Origin: Candidatus Omnitrophota bacterium
GTDB taxonomy: Bacteria; Omnitrophota; Gorgyraeia; Zapsychrales; Fredricksoniimonadaceae
Assembly: GCA_028870995.1 (NCBI GenBank)
Contig: JAGWOI010000022.1
Span: forward strand, 1-35,459
Direction: 5' to 3'
DNA length: 35,459 nucleotides
Part shown: one piece after another, positions 7,288-17,400 of the stretch
Layout: each line of letters starts with the position of its first letter
Numbering within the stretch: position 1 is the stretch's first letter
Made by a program: the position numbers and the translations under genes
Notes under the pieces: model-generated
What the model saw: the letters and a program-made list of their open reading frames with translations, nothing else
What the model was told of the DNA's origin: nothing
The model's database searches: none

Positions 7288-8169
7288 ATGGGTAAAATCA
7301 GGAAAGCCTATCGCGTTTCCTCGCAAATCAAGGACCGCATTTTTACGGCACTGAGGCATCCTGAATGCAATAAAGATCCTGAGATCCAAAAGTTGATCAG
7401 GGACCTGCTGGAGCAGTTTATCGCCAAGGTGCGTGTCTTTACCATCATGGGCAAGGCCGGCTGCGGGAAAGGCACCCTGTCCGCATGGCTTATTAAGGAA
7501 ATGAATAAGTTGTTGCCGCAAGGCTCAAGGTACGAGACTCTCGTTTTAGGGGGATATTTTAGGAAGATTTTAAGAATAAGGAAGGAACCCGCCAGCGCCA
7601 CGCCCCAGGACATGGAAACTTATGGACCGTTTCTTCCTTTTGTCACAGACCGGGATTTGGCGGACATGAGGTCCGGCAAAATGATCAGTGATCAGACGGT
7701 CATTAACGTTATCACTGCTGTTCTTAAGACCGAACCTTATAACACGGCCTTCGGGCTTTTTTTTGACGGCTTCCCGCGGAACCTGGACCAGGTCAAGATC
7801 CTGCAGTCCGGAAAAATCATGTGGCAAGCCAAACCGCTGGCGGTTGATTTGTTCGTTTATTCTCATATCCCTAAGAAGCAGGACAACGTTTTTAGGAAGC
7901 GGGCCAAGCTGCGCATTGCCCAGGAAATCGCGCGTGCCGCTGCGGAAAAACGGCCGGCGGAAATACGGGAGGACGACAGACCCGAAGTTATCGACGAACG
8001 CCTTTCCACTTTTTATCATCAAACCGAGCCGGGCATCAGGCATATTCTAAAACATATCAAGGATAAGTCATTCAAGATCGAGGGCACGACCAGCGGCGAG
8101 ATAGAAGACAGCATTGTTATGGATAGAGCCAAATTGCTGGTTGGATGGATGCGTAAAGAAAAGTATTGA
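7288..8169 (+). CDS. Adenylate-kinase-like nucleoside monophosphate kinase
   Basis: This is a 293-residue cytoplasmic P-loop kinase. The Walker A sequence GKAGCGKGT starts near residue 55, so there is an N-terminal extension of about 50 residues relative to standard adenylate kinase, whose P-loop lies near residue 7. Further family marks are the conserved FDGFPRNLDQ motif at about 159-168, the MISDQTVINVI segment, and a C-terminal ETxPGI-like helix. The LID region (about 195-225) is short, lacks zinc-binding cysteines and is rich in Arg and Lys. It may phosphorylate AMP or another NMP. Whether it is the cell's main Adk is doubtful, because it sits beside a HprK/PEPCK-like gene rather than ribosomal protein genes. 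The ATG at 7288 has a weak upstream site. Confidence 0.75.
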   Translation: MGKIRKAYRVSSQIKDRIFTALRHPECNKDPEIQKLIRDLLEQFIAKVRVFTIMGKAGCGKGTLSAWLIKEMNKLLPQGSRYETLVLGGYFRKILRIRKEPASATPQDMETYGPFLPFVTDRDLADMRSGKMISDQTVINVITAVLKTEPYNTAFGLFFDGFPRNLDQVKILQSGKIMWQAKPLAVDLFVYSHIPKKQDNVFRKRAKLRIAQEIARAAAEKRPAEIREDDRPEVIDERLSTFYHQTEPGIRHILKHIKDKSFKIEGTTSGEIEDSIVMDRAKLLVGWMRKEKY

Positions 8170-8235
8170 GATAAATTCTAAAAAGCTTTAATATATCTTT
8201 TCTTTAAAAAAGTGCGTTATTTTTACAGGAGAGCG

Positions 8236-9993
8236 GTGAGTCACTCTAATTTTGATATTTACGGCAACAAGGTCATCATCCATCTTAACGACAAGCTTTG
8301 TTTCACCACGGAAGATGTCCTTAACAGCGAATTATTCAAGAGAGTCCTGACGGATTGTGTCGCGGAGCTTAAGCACAAAAACTCCATCCTTTTGCATATT
8401 TTTCCCCCCGCCAGCCCCAAGGGCCAGAATGAAATCGACCTGCTCATCAAAAGCTTCAAGTTTTTGAGCAAGAATTCCGCGGATCTTCTGCCGGGTGCCG
8501 TTCCGGGTTCTGATGTTTTGTTGCGGGACAAATACCTGCTAAACGATTTTATCGAATACCTTTATAACTTTTGGCGTTCCATGGAACGCTTTGTGGTTTG
8601 CGATTCCGCCGGCCGCGACCTGGACCAGCGGCCTTACCGCACCTTCAATAACGTGGTGGAACCCCTAAGCCACCTGATCCGCAGCACCTATAGGGACATT
8701 GCCGAGAATTTGACCAAGCAGCACCCGCGCATTTACCGTCAGGTCATCGCAGGCGCCGAAGTGGGTGTCATCACTTCCCCCAAGAGGGTGAATTTGCCGG
8801 CCGGGGTCTATGACAAGCTTCAAGGCATTCCCATCATCCGCCAGATCCTTCTTTATCCGCCCCTGATCCTGGATACGCCCATGAATAAACGTACTGGGAA
8901 ATTTGAGCCCGTTGCTCAAAATCCCCTTGAGCTGGTGGATCTTCATAAACAGGAATGGCTTTGCTACCCGGCCAAGGTTGGCCCGCTGGTCATCCTGGTT
9001 TATTTTCATAAGAGATTTTTTGAATTGGGCCTCTCGCTGTGCAACCTTTTCGATATGGCCGATGATCAGGACCTGGAGCGCAAACCCGACGCAGTTTTTA
9101 CTTTCGGGACCCCTGGAGGCGCCCTGGACAAACTGGCCAAAATGCCCACTGTTTTTTACGATGACAAAAGCCATAATCTTTTGGTCGGCGCTGTTCCCGG
9201 CCGCGACGAATTCGGTTATTTCGGCTATTTGAAAAAAATGATCCTTACACTTCATAATATCAAGATCATGAAGATGGGGCTGCTGCCTTTCCATGGGGCC
9301 ATGGTGCGCATTGTGCTTAAGGGCAATAAGGACGTGACGGTCCTGTTGATGGGAGACACCGGTGCCGGTAAATCGGAGACGCTGGAAGCGTTTAGGACCT
9401 TGGGCGAGCAGTATATTCAGGACATTGTGGTCATTGCGGACGACATGGGGTCATTAAGCATCGCTGATGACGGGAAGATCATTGGCAAGGGCACGGAAAC
9501 GGGTGCCTTCTTGCGCCTGGACGATCTGCAGCCCGGTTATGCCTTGGGGCAAATCGACCGTGCCATCATCATGAACGCCAACCAGGTCAACGCCCGCATC
9601 ATTTTGCCGGTGACCACGTTCAATAACCTGATCATGGGGCATAAGGTCGATTTTATCCTTTATGCGAATAATTATGAAGAAATTGATGAGGATCATCCTA
9701 TTGTCGAGAAATTGACCAGCCCCGATGCGGCCATAAAAATTTTCCGCGACGGTACGGTCATGAGCAAGGGGACCACGACCTCCAGCGGGATCGTCCATTC
9801 CTATTTTGCCAATGTTTTCGGTCCGGTCCAGTACAAGGACATGCACGAGAAGCTGGCCACCCGGTATTTCGATGCCTTTTTCAAGGCCGGCGTTTTTGTC
9901 GGTATTATCCGTACCCGTTTGGGGCTTTCAGGCTGGGAGCGCAACGGCCCCCAGGAAGCCGCCAAGGAATTCCTGCGCATCATTCAGCAATAA
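8236..9993 (+). CDS. Large P-loop protein of the HPr kinase/PEP carboxykinase superfamily
   Basis: The protein is about 585 residues. I prefer the GTG at 8236, preceded by AGGAG, over the upstream GTG at 8212, which has no visible site. The N-terminal ~365 residues lack an obvious motif. Then comes PFHGAMVRIVLKGNKD, the Walker A-like GDTGAGKSET near residue 373, VVIADDMGSL about 30 residues later, and ETGAFLRLDDLQPG. This order (His-containing strand, kinase-1a loop, Asp-Asp metal site) is that of HprK and ATP/GTP-dependent PEP carboxykinases. No signal or membrane segment is visible. Length exceeds HprK (about 310) and approaches PEPCK (about 540-600). The exact reaction cannot be assigned. 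It is probably cotranscribed with the upstream adenylate-kinase-like gene and lies between the two pyrophosphatase genes. Confidence 0.6.
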   Translation: MSHSNFDIYGNKVIIHLNDKLCFTTEDVLNSELFKRVLTDCVAELKHKNSILLHIFPPASPKGQNEIDLLIKSFKFLSKNSADLLPGAVPGSDVLLRDKYLLNDFIEYLYNFWRSMERFVVCDSAGRDLDQRPYRTFNNVVEPLSHLIRSTYRDIAENLTKQHPRIYRQVIAGAEVGVITSPKRVNLPAGVYDKLQGIPIIRQILLYPPLILDTPMNKRTGKFEPVAQNPLELVDLHKQEWLCYPAKVGPLVILVYFHKRFFELGLSLCNLFDMADDQDLERKPDAVFTFGTPGGALDKLAKMPTVFYDDKSHNLLVGAVPGRDEFGYFGYLKKMILTLHNIKIMKMGLLPFHGAMVRIVLKGNKDVTVLLMGDTGAGKSETLEAFRTLGEQYIQDIVVIADDMGSLSIADDGKIIGKGTETGAFLRLDDLQPGYALGQIDRAIIMNANQVNARIILPVTTFNNLIMGHKVDFILYANNYEEIDEDHPIVEKLTSPDAAIKIFRDGTVMSKGTTTSSGIVHSYFANVFGPVQYKDMHEKLATRYFDAFFKAGVFVGIIRTRLGLSGWERNGPQEAAKEFLRIIQQ

Positions 9994-10155
9994 TCTTTCC
10001 CTTAAGTAAAACTACGTAGCCCTTTCCCTGTAACTACTCATTTAGAAACAGCGAGGCCGGTTTTATACTAAAACTATATAGGTATATTTTTGGCTTGATA
10101 TTTTTTTGCATAGATCATTTAAGGCCTGCCATACGCGAGGCCAGGGGAGACCAAC

Positions 10156-12549
10156 ATGGGGCATTGGCGCAAATTACATCAACTCGGATTTTTAAGCTTG
10201 ACGGCGTTTTTCCTATGTATTTCGACGGCGTGGGCGGGTGAATCCGATCTCATTGTCCCTGACCTTTCGACCGTTCCCCTTATTTTCAATCTGAACGGGC
10301 GTTCTGCCCTAATGCTCGGCCTTATCATCTGCGGCATGGGCGCTTTTTTCGGCATTTATCAATTTGGACAATTAAAAAAAATGCCGGTCCATCAGAGCAT
10401 GAAGGAAATTTCCGAACTCATTTACTCCACGTGTAAAACCTATCTTATAGCACAGGGAAAATTCTTGTTGCTTCTTGAGGCGTTGATCGGCTCCGTCATG
10501 GTGGCCTATTTCGGATGGCTGCGCCATTTCGATGTCGGCAAGGTTGCTCTGATCTTGGTCTGCAGCCTGATCGGGATCGCGGGAAGCTATGGGGTGGCCT
10601 GGTTCGGCATGAGGATCAACACCCTGGCTAATTCGCGCTGCGCCTTTGCCAGCCTTAAGGGCAAGCCGTTTCCCGTCTATTCCATTCCTTTACAGGCAGG
10701 CATGAGCATCGGCATGCTTTTGATCAGCATCGAGCTTTGTGTGATGCTGAGCATCCTGCTATTCATCAATCCCAATTATGCGGGGCCCTGCTTTATCGGG
10801 TTTGCCATCGGCGAATCATTAGGGGCTTCCGTGCTTAGAATTGCCGGCGGGGTTTTCACCAAGATCGCCGACATCGGGTCAGATTTAATGAAGATCGTTT
10901 TTAATATCAAGGAAGACGACGCCCGCAACCCCGGTGTGATTGCCGATTGTGTGGGGGACAATGCCGGCGACTCGGTTGGTCCGACGGCGGACGGATTTGA
11001 AACCTACGGTGTGACGGGTGTTGCCCTGATATCCTTTATCTTGCTGGCGGTAAAGAACCCTCATGACCAGGCCCAGCTGCTCGTCTGGATCTTCGCCATG
11101 CGCTTGATGATGGTCATTGCCAGCGGCTTTTCCTATGAGATCAACCATTTCTTCGCCAAGAGGCGCCATGCCGACTCCCAAACCATGGATTTCGAGGAGC
11201 CGTTGACGTCCCTGGTCTGGATCACCTCAATTTTATCCATCACGATGACCTACGCCGCCTCCTATCTCCTTATTCCAAATTTGGGCGGCGGCACCTTTTG
11301 GTGGAAGCTGGCCACCATCATTACCTGCGGCACCCTGGCCGGCGCCGTTATCCCGGAAGGCATCAAGATATTCACTTCCATGAATTCCGATTTCGTGAAA
11401 AATATTTATGAGTGCTCCAAAAAGGGCGGGACTTCCCTCAATATCCTTTCCGGATTAGTCGCAGGCAATTACAGCGCCTATTGGATGGGATTGGTGATCG
11501 TTGTGCTCATGGCCATCGGCTTTTTTGTCAGCACGATGGGATTGGCCGCCATCATGATCGCTCCGGCGGTGTTCGCTTTCGGACTGGTGGCCTTTGGGTT
11601 TTTAGGGATGGGGCCGGTGACCATTGCGGTTGATTCTTACGGGCCGGTGTCGGACAATGCCCAATCCATCTATGAACTTTCCCTGATCGAGACCCTTCCT
11701 AATATCAAGGAAGAGATCAGGAGAGCCTACGGTTTTACGCCGGATTTCGAACTTGCCAAACACCATTTGGAAGCCAATGACGGGGCAGGCAACACCTTTA
11801 AGGCCACGTCCAAGCCGGTGTTGATCGGAACGGCCGTGGTGGGCGCGACCACCATGATCTTTTCCATCATCATGATCCTAACCCATGGACTGACCGTCCA
11901 TATGGAGAATCTCTCGGTACTTTACCCGCCTTTTTTACTGGGGTTTTTAAGCGGGGGAGGCATGATCTTCTGGTTCTCCGGTGCTTCCATCCAGGCGGTG
12001 ACCACCGGCGCCTATCACGCGGTCCAGTATATTAAAGAGCATATCAATCTGGGGGGCGCCAATCGCTCTTCCAAGGAAGACAGCACCAAGGTGGTGGAGA
12101 TCTGCACAATGTTTGCGCAAAAAGGCATGGTCAATATTTTTGTGGCCGTGCTTTTTACGACACTGGCTTTCGCCTGCCTGGAACCGTACTTCTTTATAGG
12201 GTACTTGATCTCCATTGCCGTCTTCGGCCTTTTCCAGGCTATTTTTATGGCTGATGCGGGCGGAGCATGGGACAATGCCAAGAAGCTCGTGGAAGTAACC
12301 TATAAGGAAAAAGGCACCGAATTACATGCCGCGACCGTCGTGGGGGACACGGTGGGCGATCCTTTTAAAGACACCTCATCGGTCGCCATTAATCCCATCA
12401 TTAAATTCACCACTTTATTTGGTTTGTTGGCTATCGAGATCGCCATTGGGTTAAACCATAATTTTGATATTTTCCTGGCCATCATCTTTTTTAGCGTGGC
12501 ACTTTTCTTTTTAATCAGGTCTTTCTACGAAATGCGTATTTCAGCCTAG
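10156..12549 (+). CDS. hppA: Membrane-bound ion-pumping pyrophosphatase, potassium-independent type (paralog 2)
   Basis: This 797-residue protein is collinear with the first pyrophosphatase (3840-6227) and shares long identical stretches with it. All catalytic motifs are kept: DIGSDLMK, EDDARNP, DCVGDNAGDSVG, DSYGPVSDNA, GGAWDNAKK and GDTVGDPFKDTSS. Lys549 in GNTFKAT again indicates the potassium-independent type. It also has the signal-like N-terminus ending TAWAGES. Differences cluster in the N-terminal helices, in the loop around residues 340-380, and in the final two helices. The start is supported by AGGGGAG eight bases upstream. A hairpin terminator follows 42 bases after the stop. The 162-base upstream gap implies its own promoter; only weak matches are visible there. 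Confidence 0.95.
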   Translation: MGHWRKLHQLGFLSLTAFFLCISTAWAGESDLIVPDLSTVPLIFNLNGRSALMLGLIICGMGAFFGIYQFGQLKKMPVHQSMKEISELIYSTCKTYLIAQGKFLLLLEALIGSVMVAYFGWLRHFDVGKVALILVCSLIGIAGSYGVAWFGMRINTLANSRCAFASLKGKPFPVYSIPLQAGMSIGMLLISIELCVMLSILLFINPNYAGPCFIGFAIGESLGASVLRIAGGVFTKIADIGSDLMKIVFNIKEDDARNPGVIADCVGDNAGDSVGPTADGFETYGVTGVALISFILLAVKNPHDQAQLLVWIFAMRLMMVIASGFSYEINHFFAKRRHADSQTMDFEEPLTSLVWITSILSITMTYAASYLLIPNLGGGTFWWKLATIITCGTLAGAVIPEGIKIFTSMNSDFVKNIYECSKKGGTSLNILSGLVAGNYSAYWMGLVIVVLMAIGFFVSTMGLAAIMIAPAVFAFGLVAFGFLGMGPVTIAVDSYGPVSDNAQSIYELSLIETLPNIKEEIRRAYGFTPDFELAKHHLEANDGAGNTFKATSKPVLIGTAVVGATTMIFSIIMILTHGLTVHMENLSVLYPPFLLGFLSGGGMIFWFSGASIQAVTTGAYHAVQYIKEHINLGGANRSSKEDSTKVVEICTMFAQKGMVNIFVAVLFTTLAFACLEPYFFIGYLISIAVFGLFQAIFMADAGGAWDNAKKLVEVTYKEKGTELHAATVVGDTVGDPFKDTSSVAINPIIKFTTLFGLLAIEIAIGLNHNFDIFLAIIFFSVALFFLIRSFYEMRISA

Positions 12550-12590
12550 GCCCATATTTAACGGCACCTAAAACAGGATCAGGACACAGC

Positions 12591-12628
12591 AAAACCCCAA
12601 GAATAGCGACAAGTTTCTTGGGGTTTTT
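12591..12628 (+). terminator. Rho-independent terminator after paralog 2 pyrophosphatase gene
   Basis: A 13-base stem pairs AAAACCCCAAGAA (12591-12603) with TTCTTGGGGTTTT (12615-12627) around an 11-base loop, ending in a T run. It lies about 40 bases after the pyrophosphatase stop. The A-rich left arm means it may also act on transcripts from the opposite strand, where the receiver gene ends near 12788. Confidence 0.85.
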
Positions 12629-12787
12629 AGCAATGGCTTAAAATAAAGCTTACGAGGATAAAGGGGGGCTTTGTAATAAAAAGAGTGGAACTAGTCGCTT
12701 GGGAAGGCTCTTAATCATGAGCCTATAATATCCTTTTAAGATGAATTGACCATGGGCTTTCGCCACCTTTTTCTGACTTTTTTCCAC

Positions 12788-13165
12788 TTATTGTTCTCCT
12801 AACAGCAATTTGACCGAGGCCAGGAGCTTATTGGGTTCGAAAGGCTTGGGGATGGCGGGGTAAAATTGGCCGTTGACGTTGATTTCATTGACTTCGGTGG
12901 GGAGGTAAGAATTCATCGCCGTAAAAAATAGAATGGGGATGTGCTGGGTCTGTTCGTACGACTTTAGCAGTTTGACGGCTTCAGGGCCGGGGAGCCGTGG
13001 CATCATGACATCGATGATGATAAGATCAGGCCTGTGTTCCAGGGCCTTTCTGATACCGTTGTCGCCGTCATTGGCGAAAATGACATCATAATTGTTTTTT
13101 TTGAGCCGGTTGCTGACCAGGTCAATGATATCCACATCATCGTCGATAATTAATATTTTTTTCAC
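12788..13165 (-). CDS. Single-domain response regulator (receiver only)
   Basis: This is a 125-residue CheY-like receiver. The acidic cluster DDD is at residues 8-10, the phosphoacceptor is Asp52 in IIIDVMMPRLPG, the switch Thr is in FFTAMNS, and the conserved Lys is in IPKPF. There is no output domain, so it acts by protein contact or as a phosphorelay intermediate. It starts at GTG, which overlaps the stop of the upstream histidine kinase gene by four bases, with AAGGAGG upstream. The kinase is therefore its likely phosphodonor. Its output partner is not visible here. The 240-base stretch downstream contains a bidirectional hairpin at 12591-12628 and a smaller inverted repeat at 12705-12724 (AGGCTC/GAGCCT). 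Confidence 0.9.
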   Translation of the reverse strand: MKKILIIDDDVDIIDLVSNRLKKNNYDVIFANDGDNGIRKALEHRPDLIIIDVMMPRLPGPEAVKLLKSYEQTQHIPILFFTAMNSYLPTEVNEINVNGQFYPAIPKPFEPNKLLASVKLLLGEQ

Positions 13166-14346
13166 AGGTACATCCCTCCTTGGTCGCTTGCCTTGGGCAG
13201 GGTGAAGATGAATGTGGTGCCCGTGCCCTCCTTGCTTTCCACGCGGATTTGCCCGTCGTGCAATTCGATAAGGTCTTTGGAAATGACCAGTCCCAGGCCT
13301 GTTCCCTTTTCCTGCTGGTTTTTCATCCTGCCGATCTGGTGAAATTTGGAGAACAGGTAAGGCATGTCCTTAGGATGAATGCCGACCCCGGAATCCTCAA
13401 CACTGCATTCGACATAATCTCCCTTGTCCCTGGCGGCAATGGTGATCTGGCCTTTTTCAGTGAATTTACAGGCATTGCCGACCAGATTGACCAAGACCTG
13501 GGTGATCCTGTCTTTATCAATATTTGTCCTGATGGCTTGGGCCGGCAGATCGGACTTGATGGTAAGTCCCTTTTTCTCGATTTTAAGGGAAAAGTCGGCA
13601 ATGACCTCTTCGATGAGTTGATTGAGATCAGCATCCTTTTTATAAAGCTCAAGTTTTCCTTTCTCGATTTTGGAGACATCCAGCATGTTGTCGATCATTG
13701 ATTTGAGCCGGTCAATGTTCCTCAGGGACAAATTAAGGTATCTGGCCTGCGTTTCATTGACTTTTCCGAACATTTCTTCACTGACCTGGCGGATGCTTTC
13801 CTGGCTGATGGTCAACGGCAGGCGCAGTTCGTGCGACACATTATTGACAAAATCATCCTTGAGGAGGTCCAGGGCTTTAAGCTCTTCATTCTTCTGCCGT
13901 AATTCCTCGATATTGGCCTCAAGCTGCCGGGTGACGGCGGAGAACATGTGGTTTAAGGCCAAGAGCTCGTTTTTCTCCTTGCCCCTGAGCTCCTTGGCGA
14001 TTTCCGGTTTCAGAAAAGGTTCTATGGACTTGCGGTTCTCTTCGGCAATTTTGACGGCTTTGGTCAACAGGGAACGGATGGAAAAATAGCCCACCAGAAC
14101 ACCCAGCGCCATCAAGATCATGACGGCTTTGCCTATATAGGTATTTCTAAAATAGACGTAGTAAAGCAGGACCATCGGGATGACGGATGATACCAGAAAG
14201 AGGATGGCGTATTTGCGCAGGATGGAGGCTTGCTCAAAAGAAGTAACAAAAAAAAGCTCTTCCTTTTTTAAGCGCATATTGAAATTATACCATGTCCGCC
14301 GTTTTTCTATTGATTTTCCTTCCAAAAATTCCATTAGCTTTTCCAC
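13162..14346 (-). CDS. Membrane-bound sensor histidine kinase
   Basis: This is a 394-residue histidine kinase. Two membrane helices lie at about residues 45-66 and 72-90 with almost no periplasmic loop between them, so it probably senses a membrane or cytoplasmic cue. A coiled coil follows (about 115-165). The H box VSHELRLPL carries His172. The HATPase domain has NLVGNACKFT (N box), DSGVGI (G1) and GTGLGLVI (G2). The start is uncertain: the longest frame begins with GTG at 14346, an in-frame ATG at 14334 is preceded by a GGAAAAG stretch, and another ATG at 14277 is preceded closely by TATAAT. It is translationally coupled to the receiver gene, forming a two-component pair. Confidence 0.9.
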   Translation of the reverse strand: MEKLMEFLEGKSIEKRRTWYNFNMRLKKEELFFVTSFEQASILRKYAILFLVSSVIPMVLLYYVYFRNTYIGKAVMILMALGVLVGYFSIRSLLTKAVKIAEENRKSIEPFLKPEIAKELRGKEKNELLALNHMFSAVTRQLEANIEELRQKNEELKALDLLKDDFVNNVSHELRLPLTISQESIRQVSEEMFGKVNETQARYLNLSLRNIDRLKSMIDNMLDVSKIEKGKLELYKKDADLNQLIEEVIADFSLKIEKKGLTIKSDLPAQAIRTNIDKDRITQVLVNLVGNACKFTEKGQITIAARDKGDYVECSVEDSGVGIHPKDMPYLFSKFHQIGRMKNQQEKGTGLGLVISKDLIELHDGQIRVESKEGTGTTFIFTLPKASDQGGMYL

Positions 14347-14357
14347 TGATTCAGTGT

Positions 14358-14390
14358 GCCGATTTCTATCATTTTTGTAGCAGAATCGGC
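14358..14390. other. Inverted repeat in the divergent intergenic region
   Basis: GCCGAT (14358-14363) pairs with ATCGGC (14385-14390), and the inner bases (TTCTA with TAGCAGA) can extend the stem with a bulge. It lies just upstream of the histidine kinase start and about 55 bases upstream of the 1180-residue protein gene, so it could be an operator or an RNA leader element. No strong T run follows on either strand, which argues against a terminator. Confidence 0.35.
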
Positions 14391-14445
14391 CTTTAATTCT
14401 TAGCTGCTTGTTTTTTATCTAAATATATCGCATACTTTATATAAG

Positions 14446-17400
14446 ATGTTTGATGCCCCATATCTCCCTAATTTATTCAGACGGGCTCGCCATGGCTCAT
14501 GGAAGAGGCGGACGGCCTTTGTCCTTTCATGGGCTCTTATAATTAATGTTTTGGGACCGGGGCCTTTTTTAAAGGCGCAAGAGATACAGTTGCCAGCGGT
14601 GGGCGCCATGGTCAACTTAAGCCCGCCGCTTGATCCTCCGGTACTTAAAGGGATCAAGGTCTATCCCGATGATCCATTTAAGTTTGATTTTATCTTGGAT
14701 CGGGGGGATTCGGATTCTTCGGATATATCAGGCCAAGCCTCCAGGCTGATCAAGTATTTTTTGGCGTCCTTGACCATCCCCGAAAAAGATTTGTGGGTCA
14801 ACTTGAGCCCTTATGAAAAGGACAGGATCATACCGCCATCCTTTGGCCGGACGCAAATGGGACGCGATTTATTGGCGGAGGATTACCTGCTCAAACAGAT
14901 CACGGCGAGTTTGATCTACCCCGAAGGGGAAACCGGAAAGAAATTTTGGAAACGCGTATACCAGCAGGCCCGCGAAAAATACGGAACCACGGATATCGCG
15001 GTCAACACGTTCAATAAGGTCTGGATCCTGCCGCAGCAGGCGGTAGTCTATGAAAATGCGCAGGCCGGGACGGCCTATATCATCCAAAGCCGGTTGAAGG
15101 TAATGCTGGAGCAAGATTACCTTTCACTGGCCAAACATGAAGGTTCGAACGCGCCCGCCCAGGTCAAGGGAACCAGCCAATTGGGCAGTCAGATCATCCG
15201 GGAAATCGTAATACCGGAGTTGACTCGGGAAGTCAACGAGGACAAAAACTTTGCGCCCTTGCGCCAGGTCTATAATTCGCTGATCCTGGCCACCTGGTAC
15301 AAAATGAAAATAAAAAATAGTATTTTGACGCAGGTTTATGCGGACAAGAATAAGGTGGCCGGGGTCGGATTCAAGGGCCCCCTACGCGTTCAGGTCATTT
15401 ATAAGCGGTATCTGCAGGCCTTTAAGAAAGGCGTTTATAACTACGTCAAGGAAGAGGAAGATCCTTTGACACGGCAGATAGTTCCCAAGAAATATTTCTC
15501 AGGAGGCGTTACATTCAATCTGGCTGTGATGGCTCATAAGGTTATTCGGTACACACATCAGGTGCCGGACGCGGCGATGGCCGCCTCGAAAACTTTTAAG
15601 GTCATCGGCGTTTCGCTGGCCGTTATAGGCGCTCTTGGAACAGGGGCCTGGTATGAAATGTCCCATTATCAACCTGCGCCCAACATGGTTTTGATGAATT
15701 TATCGACCGGTCAGAAATTCGTTGGCCATGAGATCTCAGAGAGAACCGCGGTCATTGAAGCTACCCGGGGAGAATTCTGGACAGATGCCGTGGAAATGCA
15801 GGATTGCGTTATTGCGGTGGTGATCGATGAAAGGGGCAAAATGTCCATTGCCCATTTCTTCAATGAAGATGTTGCCGATCTAAATCATCAGGTCGTCAAT
15901 TTTTTGGGAAGATTGAGCGTTAAGCCCAAGTTGGTGAATCTTATCCACAGCCATTCAGAAATACTGTCTTATGTAAAAAGTGCCTTTGCTGCACAGGGCA
16001 TAAGCAATAATGCCATCAATGTCAGTCTGGCCGGTAACCATAATTTCTATTTTGGCATAAAACAAGAAAATGGGAAGATCGAGGCAACCGCCGCCGATAA
16101 CACGCAATTTGGAGGCTTTGCGGTCACTCATGAGGATTTCATCCCTAGAAATGAAGGCCATGGCGTCATCAAACTGGTGAGCCAGGACCGGGCCATGAAG
16201 TCCTACGGGGAACAGGACCGGGCCGCTGATTTTTCACCACCGGTCGTCCGGCGTGTTGCCCAAATGGGACAAAAGTCGGGTCCCCGGAATCCCTTAAGGA
16301 TCGTTTTGGCAGGGACCGGTTTGCGCGAGGTGAAATATACCATCCAGATGCTGGAGGGGATTGAACAAAATTCCCCCAAGCTGATGTTCGCCAACATCAT
16401 GGCCTATTCCAAGTCTCAGGAAACCGTTCAAAAAATAGACGAAAATTTAAGGGCCGTAAGGAAAACCGGCTGGAAGATCGAATTGCAGGCGAAGGATCTG
16501 CTCGATACCGACAGCAGTTTGGGGCAAGGCGACCAGGATGTGATCGTGTCACAGAATTCGTTCTACCTTTCCCGAGGGCTGGATACCGCTGACAAATTAT
16601 TTGCCGAAAAGCAAAAAGAGTTTGTGGCCAAGGTGGCCCGGGCCCTGCGGCCGGGAGGGATTTTCGTTATTGAGGACTCCGGGGCACAGGATGGTGATTT
16701 AAGTTTTATCGAACAGGCGGGTTTCAGGCTTTTACGGTTTAGAGGTCCGATGAGCCAGTTGGTGTTCGAGAGAGTGGATCGGGCCATGAATGCGCTCTCC
16801 ATTCTTAAAAGTTATTATGAAGGGGCCCTGCGGGAAAATCCGAAGGCAGCCGCCTACTTGAAAAGGCGCAACATCGATCCCGAGACCCTGGATCATGCCA
16901 TTGAAGAAACAGGGAAGGATGTTTTGAGAGAAAAATTAAAAGATCCCAAGCATCCCCTGATCGCCTTTGCCGGTGGAACACAGTCCAAGGTTTATAGGGG
17001 AATGGTGGAAGGCAATGATATTATCGTCAAGAACATCAAGGATCCGCAGGCCTGGTCCAAATATAAGGAGTATCAGGACCGTTTGGGGCATAATGGGTTT
17101 GCTTTGGTGGCCGGGTATCTCGTCTTTAAAGACCTGAAAATTTATGTGGACGGCCGGATTGTCAGAATTCCTCATGCCGTTGTTCAGGAAGAAGTGGTCC
17201 CTTTGCTGGATCGTGTGCGGACTTTAAGGAAGACCTACCAAGGCAGCCCGGAGGTTTTGCACCGGGAAATCGATAACCTCCTTAATGATTATTTTGAATT
17301 GTATAAGCGGTTGCTGTCCCAGGGTCTGGTCATGAAACCCGACGGGTTTTTGGTGGACACGGGGCTGACAAAGGACAATAGGGTCGTTGTACTTGACGGA

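Noticed and set aside
7236..10019. The palindrome CTACGTAG occurs in two intergenic regions (7236-7243 and 10012-10019) upstream of the kinase-like gene and of the second pyrophosphatase gene.
   Set aside because: Two copies of an 8-base word in 35 kb are not far from chance, and no shared flanking sequence was found.
10041..10069. TTTAGA-17-TATACT upstream of the second pyrophosphatase gene.
   Set aside because: The -35 box is poor, and other A+T-rich near-matches lie in the same gap, so no single promoter can be chosen.
12705..12724. Inverted repeat AGGCTC/GAGCCT after the receiver gene as a terminator.
   Set aside because: The stem is only six bases and there is no T run in the direction of the minus-strand transcript.
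14284..14289. TATAAT on the minus strand six bases before an internal ATG of the histidine kinase gene.
   Set aside because: No acceptable -35 box lies 16-18 bases upstream, and the frame continues further upstream, so it may be chance.
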